A stretch of DNA of 64,000 bases from Marinococcus luteus_A (GTDB taxonomy: Bacteria > Bacillota > Bacilli > Bacillales > Marinococcaceae): contig NZ_JAXRUV010000001.1 in the NCBI RefSeq assembly GCF_034497705.1, positions 372,001-436,000 on the forward strand. The letters are read 5' to 3'. Position 1 is the stretch's first letter; every line of letters starts with the position of its first letter. A program made the translations under genes and the position numbers. Of this stretch, positions 16,456 to 24,995 are shown one piece after another. The notes beneath the pieces were generated by a model. The model saw nothing but the letters and a program-made list of their open reading frames with translations, did no database searches and was not told the DNA's origin.

Positions 16456-18402
16456 ATGCTCAATGAAAGGCAGATAAAGCTTCTGCAGAAATTATTACTT
16501 CATTCGGAGACGTTTACGCATATTCAGACGATGGCAGAAGAGTTACACTGCTCGGAAAAAACCGTACGAAATGATTTGAAAACGCTGCACTATTTTCTCG
16601 GGGAGCACTCGGAGGCGGAGCTTCTGCGAAAACCCGGTCTCGGCGTTCAAGTAGCCATTACGGAGGAAGACAAACGTCATATTTTCAGCCTTTTACATAA
16701 AAGATCATCGCATGAGGAGACCGATCACCTGCTTGAAATAGGCTACCGCCTGCTCGTCGAAGAAAAACCCCAGACCATACAGGGACTGGCAAAAGAATTC
16801 TTTATGTCAGTCAAAGAAATTAAAGAGAGCATAGCGGTCATTTCGGACTGGCTGGCAACGTTTGAGCTTGAACTGATATCGAAACTGAGGCTCGGACTCA
16901 CCATCGCGGGAGACGAATTGAAGCGACGAAGTGCTGTTGCTCATTTATCTGAGCTTGTAGCAAAGGATAAAACGGCTTCGGACTCGCTAGTCCGGCTTTT
17001 CCCTCAGCATGAGGTCAGCTTTATAAGAAAAGCAATTGCTGACAGGCTAAACGCATGGAGCTGGGAGATATCAGCCGAAAAACGGGAAAGCCTGATGATC
17101 CATGCGCTCATCATCATGAAGCGTGTGAGGCAGTCTTCGACAATTGTTATGAAGGAAAATGAGCGGAAAGAAGCCAGAGACGCCGAAGAATATAGAATGG
17201 CGGAAGAGCTCGCAGAGGTTATCAAAGACAAGTTGAAATTATCGCTTCCTGAATCGGAGAAGGTATATTTTACGCTTCATTTGATCAGCTGCTCGGATTC
17301 CTACTTTTTGCGGCAGAACAGCAATAAAGAAGCATTAATGAAAGACATTCTCGAACAGCTCACGACCCAGCTGCAAATTTTGACGATGACCAATTTTAAA
17401 GAGGATGTAATTCTTCTCGAGGGACTGAAGGTTCATCTGCCTTCGACCATTCATCGCGTTGTTCATGGATTTGCGATCAGAAATCCGATGCTTGAGGAAA
17501 TAAAGAAAATGTACCCCTATATGTTCAGCATGATGGTGATGGCGCTGGAAGAAGTGAATGAGAGCTATGACATTTATATTCCGGAGGATGAAGCTGGCTA
17601 TCTGGTGCTTCATTTTCAGGCATCTATTGAGCGGCTTCAGAAAAAGCGGGAGCAGAAAAAAAGAGCCCTGATCGTTTGTGAACTGGGAGTCGGCATGTCC
17701 CATCTGCTTGAAGCGAAGCTTGAACAGACCTATAAAGGCATGGAGGTGATCGGCTGCATCGCAGCGCCAAAGCTTGATAATATGCTCGAAACCCATTCGG
17801 TTGATCTCGTTTTATCCACGAGAGAACTGACGCAGCAGAAGGTACCCGTCCTGGTGATATCTCCATTGCTTCAGGCGGAGGATCGCAGGAAGCTGGACGC
17901 TTATCTGCAGTACGAGGAGCAGAAGCCGTTGTTTTCCAGTTCCATGGCGGATTGGCTGAAAAAGGGCGAAACAGCGATCGGTATAGAGCCGGTGCACCGG
18001 TACGAGCTGATCGAGAAGCTCGGCCGTGAGCTTGTCAGAAAGGGCACCGTGTCAGAGGACTTTCCGCAGCGGGCGGTCATGAGGGAAAGAACGTCCTCCA
18101 CGTCGCTTGGCAACGGGATTGCGATTCCGCACGCCCCGCCGGAGGAGATCTACGAGTCATCGGTGTCTCTCGCCATTTTTAATAAACCAATTGAATGGGG
18201 AAGGGAACAGGTGACGATTGTTTTCCTGCTTGCGATTGCCGAAAAGGATCAGGGAAGCATACGCTCGCTTATGCATATGATCTCGAGAATGGGGACGGAA
18301 GCGAGCGTCCTCGAGCAACTGAACCAGGCACAAACGCTCGAAGAAGTAGAGAGCATCTTTAATAATCATTCGTATTACCGGAGCAGCGGTAAAAATGAAT
18401 GA
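16456..18402 (+). CDS. manR: PTS-regulated transcriptional activator, ManR-like
   Basis: This 648-residue protein, the same length as B. subtilis ManR, has an N-terminal DNA-binding helix-turn-helix (TIQ-type region HIQTMAEELHCSEKTVRNDL, about 22-41), two PTS regulation domains (about 190-395), a GatB-like EIIB domain with Cys408 (IVCELGVGMS) and a C-terminal EIIA domain with His559 (GIAIPHAPPEE). Such activators switch on their permease gene when dephosphorylated by substrate flux and phosphorylated on PRD2 by HPr. The ManP-like permease follows 58 bases downstream. Fructose or another ketose cannot be excluded as inducer. Confidence 0.85.
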   Translation: MLNERQIKLLQKLLLHSETFTHIQTMAEELHCSEKTVRNDLKTLHYFLGEHSEAELLRKPGLGVQVAITEEDKRHIFSLLHKRSSHEETDHLLEIGYRLLVEEKPQTIQGLAKEFFMSVKEIKESIAVISDWLATFELELISKLRLGLTIAGDELKRRSAVAHLSELVAKDKTASDSLVRLFPQHEVSFIRKAIADRLNAWSWEISAEKRESLMIHALIIMKRVRQSSTIVMKENERKEARDAEEYRMAEELAEVIKDKLKLSLPESEKVYFTLHLISCSDSYFLRQNSNKEALMKDILEQLTTQLQILTMTNFKEDVILLEGLKVHLPSTIHRVVHGFAIRNPMLEEIKKMYPYMFSMMVMALEEVNESYDIYIPEDEAGYLVLHFQASIERLQKKREQKKRALIVCELGVGMSHLLEAKLEQTYKGMEVIGCIAAPKLDNMLETHSVDLVLSTRELTQQKVPVLVISPLLQAEDRRKLDAYLQYEEQKPLFSSSMADWLKKGETAIGIEPVHRYELIEKLGRELVRKGTVSEDFPQRAVMRERTSSTSLGNGIAIPHAPPEEIYESSVSLAIFNKPIEWGREQVTIVFLLAIAEKDQGSIRSLMHMISRMGTEASVLEQLNQAQTLEEVESIFNNHSYYRSSGKNE

Positions 18403-18410
18403 TTATTTTT

Positions 18411-18446
18411 TGTAATTTCCGTTTTACGATGAAAACAGAAATTACA
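18411..18446 (+). promoter_or_regulatory. inverted repeat ahead of the manP-like gene
   Basis: TGTAATTTCCGTTTT and AAAACAGAAATTACA are reverse complements with one mismatch around a 6-base loop. The repeat ends just before the AGGAGGGA ribosome binding site. It could be the ManR operator or an RNA hairpin limiting translation or read-through. Confidence 0.45.
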
Positions 18447-18460
18447 GAGGAGGGAAACGG

Positions 18461-20413
18461 ATGAAGGTACTAGCGGTCACCGCCTGTCCGGTTGGCATTG
18501 CCCATACATATATGGCGGCTGAAAATCTACAAAAAGCCGGAAGCGAGCTTGGCATTGAAATCAAAGTGGAAACCCAGGGCTCCATCGGTGTGGAAAATGA
18601 ACTGACAGAGCAGGACATTGCGGAAGCAGACGGCATTATTATTGCCAGTGACAAGGAGGTCTCCAGGGAACGTTTCGGCGGAAAGCCTTTGCTGGTCGTA
18701 GGCGTCCAGGACGGCATACGCCAGCCGAAGGACTTAATTGAGCGAATCATGGAAGATAATGTATCCGTTTACAAAGGCGCGATGCCAAACGCTGAAACAG
18801 TGAAAGCAGGAAAAAAAGATAAGGAAAACCCTGTGTATAAACACTTAATGAACGGGGTCTCCTATATGATTCCGTTCATCGTGGTCGGGGGACTGCTTAT
18901 TGCTATTTCTCTAGCTTTAGGAGGCAACCAGACCCCGGAAGGGATACAGATTCCTGAAGATTCCTTCTGGAAACAAATTGAAAATCTCGGGGCAGCTTCA
19001 TTCAGCTTCATGGTGCCTATACTGGCCGGCTTCATTGCTGTAAGCATTGCGGACCGGCCGGGGCTCGCGCCGGGTATTATCGGAGGCTACATTGCCGTCA
19101 ATGGAAGCTTTTACGGAAGCGAAGCCGGAGCTGGCTTCATCGGCGGTATTATTGCTGGTTTTCTCGCCGGGTATATCGCTCTCGGTATTAAGAAAATCAA
19201 GGTGCCAAAGGCTGTGCAGCCGGTGATGCCGATTATTTTCATTCCGATCCTGGCTTCGCTCACGGTCGGCCTGCTGTTCATTTTCATTATCGGGGCGCCG
19301 GTTGCGAGCATTTTTGAAGGATTGACGCAGTGGCTTGAGGGCATGCAGGGAACCAGCTCCTTTGTACTTGCGCTGATTCTGGGTGGAATGATTGCCATAG
19401 ATATGGGCGGACCGTTTAATAAAGTAGCATTTCTATTTGGAGCAGCCATGATTGGTGAAGGCAACTACGAAATCATGGGGGCCATTGCTGTAGCTATTTG
19501 TATTCCGCCGCTTGGCATGGGGCTTGCGACGTTTTTAAACAAAAGAAAATATCAGCAGGCAGAACGCGAAACAGGAAAAGCCTCGTTTACGATGGGTCTG
19601 TTTGGGATTACGGAAGGAGCTATTCCATTTGCGGCCCAGGATCCGCTTCGAGTGATACCGAGTATCGTTATCGGTTCGATGACTGGCTCTGTTATTGCGA
19701 TGCTTTCCGGAGTCGGTGACCGGGTGGCCCACGGCGGTCCTATCGTTGCCGTGCTCGGTGCGGTGGATAACATAATCATGTTCTTTGTAGCCGCGATTGT
19801 CGGTACCATCGTGACGGCGCTTCTGATTAACACCCTGAAACGGGATGTAGCGTACGCCGGGCTCCCAGAGGAAAATGATACCACGGAGGTCGCTGAAAGA
19901 ACTTCTACAGAAGCGGCTCCTGCTCCGGAAACGAATCATAATAAGGATAAGCAGATTACTCAGTTAAAAGATATAATGACGCCTGAGCTTGTAAATACAA
20001 ACCTGCACGGCCAGACGCGAAATGAAGTAGTGGATGAAATGATACACATGCTCGACCGGCAGGGGATAGTGGAATCAAAGGAAATGTTCAAAAACGCGAT
20101 TCTGGCAAGAGAGGAAGAAAGCAGCACAGGACTCGGAATGGGAATTGCTATACCTCACGGTAAATCGGATACTGTGAAGGAGCCCGCGGTAGCCTTTGGA
20201 AGGCAGACTCAGGGTGTGGACTGGGGCAGTGCGGATAAGACAGAAGCCAATCTCATATTTATGATTGCTGTCCCTGTAGAGAGACAGGGAGAGGACCATC
20301 TGAAAATACTTCAGATGCTGTCGAGAAAGCTGATGGATGATTCCTTCCGGGAGCAGTTATTAAATACTGACTCTGATCGTGAGGCCTATGAGCTGTTAAA
20401 AACGATCCAGTAA
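18461..20413 (+). CDS. manP: PTS fructose/mannose-type EIIBCA permease, ManP-like
   Basis: This 650-residue permease has the order EIIB (Cys9 in TACPVGIAHTYMAAE), EIIC (about 125-465, about nine helices with FGITEGAIPFAA and the MGGPFNK motif) and EIIA (His566 in GIAIPHGKSD). It imports and phosphorylates a hexose with phosphate passed from HPr. Domain order and length equal B. subtilis ManP, and the manR-like gene is adjacent. Mannose is the best guess but the Fru family is broad. No manA isomerase gene follows; transcription ends at a hairpin at 20440. Confidence 0.85.
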   Translation: MKVLAVTACPVGIAHTYMAAENLQKAGSELGIEIKVETQGSIGVENELTEQDIAEADGIIIASDKEVSRERFGGKPLLVVGVQDGIRQPKDLIERIMEDNVSVYKGAMPNAETVKAGKKDKENPVYKHLMNGVSYMIPFIVVGGLLIAISLALGGNQTPEGIQIPEDSFWKQIENLGAASFSFMVPILAGFIAVSIADRPGLAPGIIGGYIAVNGSFYGSEAGAGFIGGIIAGFLAGYIALGIKKIKVPKAVQPVMPIIFIPILASLTVGLLFIFIIGAPVASIFEGLTQWLEGMQGTSSFVLALILGGMIAIDMGGPFNKVAFLFGAAMIGEGNYEIMGAIAVAICIPPLGMGLATFLNKRKYQQAERETGKASFTMGLFGITEGAIPFAAQDPLRVIPSIVIGSMTGSVIAMLSGVGDRVAHGGPIVAVLGAVDNIIMFFVAAIVGTIVTALLINTLKRDVAYAGLPEENDTTEVAERTSTEAAPAPETNHNKDKQITQLKDIMTPELVNTNLHGQTRNEVVDEMIHMLDRQGIVESKEMFKNAILAREEESSTGLGMGIAIPHGKSDTVKEPAVAFGRQTQGVDWGSADKTEANLIFMIAVPVERQGEDHLKILQMLSRKLMDDSFREQLLNTDSDREAYELLKTIQ

Positions 20414-20439
20414 TTTTAGGTGAATATGATTAAACGGAG

Positions 20440-20468
20440 AAAGCATCCTGGAAACAGGGGTGCTTTTT
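20440..20468 (+). terminator. intrinsic terminator after manP-like gene
   Basis: AAGCATCCTG pairs with CAGGGGTGCTT across GAAA and is followed by TTTTCC. Confidence 0.6.
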
Positions 20469-20541
20469 CCAGTTAATTGGAAGCCAGGGGCTGTTTTTTT
20501 ATATTAGTTAGAAATATTTGTTTGAAAATTGTGAAATTAAC

Positions 20542-20567
20542 GTTTGAAGCATAGCAGAAAAGGATAT
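20542..20567 (+). promoter_or_regulatory. sigma-B-like promoter of the DUF4397-sortase pair
   Basis: GTTTGA (20542-20547) and GGATAT (20562-20567) are 14 bp apart, one mismatch from the GTTT..-N13/15-GGGTAT pattern at the -10. A stem-loop (ACTATGC/GCATAGT, 20579-20607) lies in the leader. Confidence 0.4.
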
Positions 20568-20652
20568 AGTAAAAATAACTATGCTTCTGATAATTGGTTG
20601 CATAGTACCCGCCCCGGAGAAACACATCCTATTTTGGAAAGAAGGCGGAGAA

Positions 20653-21489
20653 ATGAAAAAGGTTGCTGGATCCATGTTAACTGGTGCGCTGGTGTTTAGT
20701 TTAGCTGGAGGAGGCACAGCGTTGGCCGACAGTCATGATACGGAGGAAGGCGCATCGGAAGACAGCGGGATGGTAAGAATTGTTCACGCCTCTCCTGATG
20801 CACCCGAGGTTGATGTTTACGTTGATGGAGAGGCTGTAGTCGAAGGGGCGGCCTTCAAGGATGCAACTGATTATTTGGAAGTACCGGAAGGTGAGCGCGA
20901 GGTAGAAATATTTGCTGCTGGTGAAGAAGGCGAAGGCGATCCCGTATTGTCCGGCACACTTGATGTGGAAGAGGGCGAAGCTTACACAGCAGCAGCCATA
21001 AACACGCTGGAGGATATTGAGCTGAGCGTGCTAGAGGACAATCAGGAAGCAGCAGAGGGAATGGCGAATGTAAGAGTCGCACACTTTTCTCCTGACGCTC
21101 CAAACGTTGATGTCGCGGTAACAGACGGAGACATTTTGTTTGAAGACGCTCCGTTCACCGGAGTGACGGATTATATGGAAGTGGAAGCCGGATCCTATGA
21201 TCTCGAAGTACGTCCGACAGGAACCGAGGATGTAGTACTCGACCTTGCCGGCACAGAGCTTGAAGAAGGCATGAACTATTCCGTGCTTGCAGTTGGTTTT
21301 GCAGAGGGAGATCCGGAACTTGATGCGATTATACTGTCCACCCCTTCGAGTGAAAGTATGCCATCTGAAATGCCACAGACTGGAGCAGCTGGAACTGATA
21401 ACATGATGATGTATGGATTGGCTGGCCTGTTGGCTGCTGGTCTTGGGGTTGGATACTATGCACGCCGCCGCGCGGGCGCTTCTTCATAG
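20653..21489 (+). CDS. DUF4397 cell-wall protein with MPQTG sorting signal
   Basis: This 278-residue acidic protein has a signal peptide ending in GTALADS, two DUF4397 repeats (MVRIVHASPDAPEVDVYVDG, about 41-60, and VRVAHFSPDAPNVDVAV, about 138-154), and a C-terminal sorting signal: M-P-Q-T-G at residues 240-244, a hydrophobic helix and a basic RRR tail. Sortases cut LPXTG-like motifs between Thr and Gly and link the protein to the envelope. ATG 20653 follows AGGCGGAG; the longer frame starting at 20581 lacks a ribosome binding site before a signal peptide. The next gene is its sortase, overlapping by 32 bases. Confidence 0.8.
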   Translation: MKKVAGSMLTGALVFSLAGGGTALADSHDTEEGASEDSGMVRIVHASPDAPEVDVYVDGEAVVEGAAFKDATDYLEVPEGEREVEIFAAGEEGEGDPVLSGTLDVEEGEAYTAAAINTLEDIELSVLEDNQEAAEGMANVRVAHFSPDAPNVDVAVTDGDILFEDAPFTGVTDYMEVEAGSYDLEVRPTGTEDVVLDLAGTELEEGMNYSVLAVGFAEGDPELDAIILSTPSSESMPSEMPQTGAAGTDNMMMYGLAGLLAAGLGVGYYARRRAGASS

Positions 21490-22087
21490 TATTCTCTTCG
21501 CTATCCTGATTCTTTTTTTAACCGGAAGCTCAGAGGAATTCACGGAAGCAGAAACAGCATATTCGGAAGCGTCGATAGAAGGGGCAGAGGCTTCGGAGAT
21601 CGGGAAGCGGACAGAAACGCAAAAAGTTTCATCGTCGCAGTCGATTTCACCGGCAGAAATCAGAATAAGCTCAATTGATCTGGAAGCGGCAGTGGATAAT
21701 ATGGAATATACTGAAAACGGCGGTATGGAAGTACCGGATAACGGGGAGGAAACCGGCTGGTTTTCGCCGGGGTACAAACCGGGACAGCAGGGGAATGCGG
21801 TCATCGCAGGCCATGTGAATGACCGCTCCGGTCCTGCGGTATTTTACCATCTCGATAAGCTCAAAAAGGGAGACTTAATTGAAGTAACCGGTGATAACGG
21901 AGAAACGATTACGTTTGAAATGGAATCCGCCGCATCTTATCCGTATGACGATGCTCCCATTCAGCAGATTTTTGGTGCCTCCAGCGAACGGACGCTGCAG
22001 CTGATCACGTGCACTGGAGAGTTTGACAATGATGCCGGCACGCATCGGGAGAGATTGGTGGTCACCGCCTCGGTGGTGGATGAATAA
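21458..22087 (+). CDS. sortase dedicated to the DUF4397 protein (class D/F-like)
   Basis: This 209-residue membrane-anchored transpeptidase has an N-terminal helix (LLHSILFAILILFLTG), an acidic linker and a sortase domain with His119 (AGHVND), Cys185 in TLQLITC and Arg199 in HRERLVV, the three catalytic residues of the family. The ATG lies inside the end of the upstream gene, indicating translational coupling and a one-substrate relation. Classification between class D and class F is uncertain. Confidence 0.82.
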   Translation: MHAAARALLHSILFAILILFLTGSSEEFTEAETAYSEASIEGAEASEIGKRTETQKVSSSQSISPAEIRISSIDLEAAVDNMEYTENGGMEVPDNGEETGWFSPGYKPGQQGNAVIAGHVNDRSGPAVFYHLDKLKKGDLIEVTGDNGETITFEMESAASYPYDDAPIQQIFGASSERTLQLITCTGEFDNDAGTHRERLVVTASVVDE

Positions 22088-22114
22088 CGAAAGCCTGCTT
22101 TTGATTGAACAAAG

Positions 22115-22160
22115 CCTGAATCATGGACACAGTAACAGGTGTTCACGATTCGGGTTTTTT
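22115..22160 (+). terminator. intrinsic terminator of the sortase pair
   Basis: CCTGAATCATGGACAC pairs with GTGTTCACGATTCGGG (two G-U or mismatched positions) and is followed by TTTTTT. Confidence 0.65.
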
Positions 22161-22367
22161 GTGTTTAACGACAGTTGCTCTGTTTTGGCAGGTTACATTC
22201 GGCCGGCAGGGATATGGGTAAGCGTCGAAGAGGAAGCAAAAGCAGATAAAAAAGATAGTTAAACGGGAAAGATTTATGTATGATAGAAAAAATAGGAGGA
22301 ATATTTTTCAAGCCGGAAATAGTTGTTCACGAGCAGTACTACCTTTTGCAGAATCGAGCGATGTGTA

Positions 22368-23696
22368 ATGACTTTTCTATCATGGTTAATGCGGTTCATG
22401 ACGCCTCCGCAGATTCTTGCCTCCGGCTTTCTTGTTGTCATTACCCTGGGGACGGGACTGTTAATGCTTCCTGTATCCGTCACGAGCCCGATCAGCGTAA
22501 TTGATGCGTTGTTTACAGCAGCGTCTGCCACGACCGTAACTGGCCTCGTGACGGTCAGTCCGGGAAACGGCTTTACGGTTTTTGGTCAGACTGTAATTAT
22601 GGTCATGATCCAGCTAGGCGGGCTTGGGTTTATGGCGGTCACGGTTTTTATTGTGCTTCTGCTCGGTAAACGTATTGGTCTGCGCAGCCGGCTTCTCGTT
22701 CAGGAGTCACTGAATCAGCCGGCGATGGGTGGGGTCGTGAAGCTTGTGCAGATTCTCGTCATTTTTTCTTTGAGCGTGGAATCGCTCGCAGCCGCCGCAC
22801 TCGCCACCCAGTGGGTGCCGGAGTACGGATGGGGTAGAGGCCTTTACTACAGCGTGTTTCACGCGGTCTCTGCCTTTAACAACGCTGGCTTTGCTCTCTG
22901 GGACAGCAACTTGATGCAGTACGCCGGCAATCCGGCGATAAATATTGCGATCTCCTCTTCATTTATTATCGGCGGCATCGGGTTCACGGTACTGTATGAT
23001 GTGTGGGAAAAACGGAAATTCCGCACCCTGACGCTGCATTCGAAATTGATGATTGTCGGCACGCTGGTGCTGAATGCTGCAGCCGTGACTATTGTGTTTT
23101 TATTTGAGTATATTAATCCACAGACAACGACATCACTTTCGCTTGGGGAACAGCTGTGGACTTCCTACTTTCAGGCGGTGTCGCCGAGGACAGCCGGGTT
23201 TAATACCGTCAACATTGCCGATATGCAGATTCAGACAATCGTATTCATTATGATGCTTATGTTCATCGGTGCCGGCAGTGCTTCGACAGCAAGCGGGATT
23301 AAACTGACGACATTTCTGGTAATTATTCTGGCTGCAGTGAAATATATTAAACGCGAGGAAGATTTAACCGCCTTTCGCCGGCGTATCGCCCCGGCCATTA
23401 TTGAACGGGCGCTTGCGATTACTGTACTCGGATTTGCTGTCGTTTTTTCGGGGATATTTATTTTGTCGCTGACCGAGCAGGCGCCTTTTGAATACATTGT
23501 ATTCGAAGCCTTCTCGGCATTCGGCACGGTTGGCCTTACGCTGGGACTCACGGAGGATTTAAGCATGATCGGAAAAGTGGTAATTATCCTCATCATGTTT
23601 GTCGGCCGGGTAGGCTCAGTGACGCTGGCCTTTTCACTGGCCAAGCCGAAAAAAACGCACGTACGCTACCCGCAGGGCGATATTTTTACCGGATAA
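22368..23696 (+). CDS. ktrB: Trk/Ktr-type potassium uptake protein KtrB
   Basis: This 442-residue channel-like subunit has four repeated M1-P-M2 units with the filter glycines visible in TTVTGL, AFNNAGFAL, TAGFNTV and FGTVGLTLGL. It takes up K+, usually with a cytoplasmic RCK subunit (KtrA or KtrC) and sodium coupling. No ktrA is next to it. Start 22368 is chosen because MTFLSWLMRFMTPPQILASG aligns with the usual KtrB N-terminus; a TTG at 22323 is possible, and neither has a strong ribosome binding site. Potassium uptake fits a salt-adapted cell. Confidence 0.85.
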   Translation: MTFLSWLMRFMTPPQILASGFLVVITLGTGLLMLPVSVTSPISVIDALFTAASATTVTGLVTVSPGNGFTVFGQTVIMVMIQLGGLGFMAVTVFIVLLLGKRIGLRSRLLVQESLNQPAMGGVVKLVQILVIFSLSVESLAAAALATQWVPEYGWGRGLYYSVFHAVSAFNNAGFALWDSNLMQYAGNPAINIAISSSFIIGGIGFTVLYDVWEKRKFRTLTLHSKLMIVGTLVLNAAAVTIVFLFEYINPQTTTSLSLGEQLWTSYFQAVSPRTAGFNTVNIADMQIQTIVFIMMLMFIGAGSASTASGIKLTTFLVIILAAVKYIKREEDLTAFRRRIAPAIIERALAITVLGFAVVFSGIFILSLTEQAPFEYIVFEAFSAFGTVGLTLGLTEDLSMIGKVVIILIMFVGRVGSVTLAFSLAKPKKTHVRYPQGDIFTG

Positions 23697-23718
23697 AACC
23701 AGTAGCCTGAAGATATAA

Positions 23719-23760
23719 AAAAGCAGCCGTGTCCCAAAAAGCGCCGGGAAGCGGCTGCTT
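23719..23760. terminator. hairpin after ktrB
   Basis: AAGCAGCCG pairs with CGGCTGCTT. The + side is followed by GTGTGT, while the minus side runs into TTTTTTAT, so termination on + is plausible but not ideal. Confidence 0.4.
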
Positions 23761-23801
23761 GTGTGTATACCCGAATATCGGGACTATAGTTTGCATAAAA
23801 A

Positions 23802-23829
23802 TTGCAGGGAAAACAGAAAAACATATAAT
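23802..23829 (+). promoter_or_regulatory. sigma-A promoter for the DUF4282 gene
   Basis: TTGCAG (23802-23807) and TATAAT (23824-23829) are 16 bp apart, 55 bases ahead of the start codon. Confidence 0.55.
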
Positions 23830-23883
23830 ATAAGGAACTTTTATGGTAATATAGTCATTCATTTATAAAAAGGAGGTGAAAAG

Positions 23884-24180
23884 ATGTATAGCTTCTTAAA
23901 CTTTAACAAAATGATTACACCGATGATTATTAAAATAATCTTTTTTATCGGGGTAGGGCTGTCTGTTCTAATTGGAATATTCCAAATCGGTGCGGGTGTT
24001 ACCAGTGATTTTGGCGGAGGCTCCCAGGTGCTGCTTGGATTGATAACTCTTGTACTCGGGCCGTTATTTACCAGAATTTACTGTGAGCTGTTGATTGTTT
24101 TCTTCAAAATGCAGGAGTCGCTGTATGAAATTAATACAAAGCTGTCAAAATTTGAATCGAAGAATCCCGGGGACTTATAA
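23884..24180 (+). CDS. DUF4282 membrane protein
   Basis: This 98-residue protein has two transmembrane helices (IIKIIFFIGVGLSVLIGIF and LLGLITLVLGPLFTRIYCEL) followed by the LLIVFFKMQESLYEIN segment typical of DUF4282. The family is widespread in Bacteria and its function is unknown. AAAAGGAGGTG precedes the ATG. It has its own promoter and terminator. Confidence 0.7.
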   Translation: MYSFLNFNKMITPMIIKIIFFIGVGLSVLIGIFQIGAGVTSDFGGGSQVLLGLITLVLGPLFTRIYCELLIVFFKMQESLYEINTKLSKFESKNPGDL

Positions 24181-24231
24181 CATATTCATTTTATTATTCC
24201 TGTGAAAGATTGATATGTTAAAAAAACATGG

Positions 24232-24263
24232 AAAAACCGTGTCTAAAAAGACGCGGTTTTTTT
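24232..24263 (+). terminator. intrinsic terminator of the DUF4282 gene
   Basis: AAAAACCGTGTCT and AGACGCGGTTTTT form a stem with a four-base loop and continue into a T run. Confidence 0.75.
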
Positions 24264-24297
24264 GATGTCTGCAGAATAGCTGCTTAATAATAGTCTG

Positions 24298-24732
24298 TTA
24301 ATTCGCCCGTTTTTCCTCCCAGAGCCGTTTGCGCTCCTCAATACTCACTTCCTCATACACCTGATGGAGCATCCATATATAGCCAAAGGAATCCATAAAA
24401 ACAGCATTTGCTACGCCGTGGTCAGGCAGGTTCGTGACGGGCTGTACTTCACTGCAGCCAGCATTGATGGCTTTGTCGTAGGTCGCCTCGATGTCTGGAA
24501 CCGTGATATTAAACCAGAGTGTTTTCGGGTCATCCGGGGTGGGAGCGGTTAAATGGAAGGCCGGGTTTTCATCCAACAGATGGAAAGGGACATCATACAA
24601 AGTGAAGAGGACTTCATTTTCACCCCGGGAAAAGTCGGAAACCTCCACCGTCTCAATATCAAATATTGTTTGATACAACTCCAGGGCTTTTAAACTGTCG
24701 GTAACCACCATATCGATTTCGACGCCGACCAT
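24298..24732 (-). CDS. VOC superfamily (glyoxalase-like) protein
   Basis: This 144-residue protein has the paired beta-alpha-beta-beta-beta modules of the vicinal oxygen chelate fold: VEIDMVVTDSLKALELYQTIF at the start and FNITVPDIEATYDKAINAG in the second half, then MDSFGYIWMLHQ at the end. Members act as metal-dependent dioxygenases, isomerases or antibiotic-binding proteins; this one looks closest to PhnB/YwkD-like stand-alone proteins and its substrate is unknown. ATG 24732 with AAAGGGAG is preferred to the GTG at 24741. Confidence 0.7.
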   Translation of the reverse strand: MVGVEIDMVVTDSLKALELYQTIFDIETVEVSDFSRGENEVLFTLYDVPFHLLDENPAFHLTAPTPDDPKTLWFNITVPDIEATYDKAINAGCSEVQPVTNLPDHGVANAVFMDSFGYIWMLHQVYEEVSIEERKRLWEEKRAN

Positions 24733-24995
24733 AATACACACTCCCTTTCCAGGTTAATAAATATCCCCCAAACGAGTTAGTACAAGTGTATTACTGATTT
24801 CTACTCCTGGTATGAAATTTCCTTTTTTCTTCGAGTTATTCCTGAAACTCTCAATAGGATAACTATTTCACCCATTGTGTATAACGTAATGAATATTGAT
24901 TTTTATATGAAAATATTTTTACATGTTTCAATTTGTCATGAAAAGGAAATGAAAAACCATGTAAATAAGTTATGTAAATAAAGGAGATTTTCAGG

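Noticed and set aside
22280..22504. 74-residue frame overlapping the start of ktrB
   Set aside because: It has no clear ribosome binding site of its own at the right distance, a Cys and His rich composition, and is out of frame with the well-supported ktrB.
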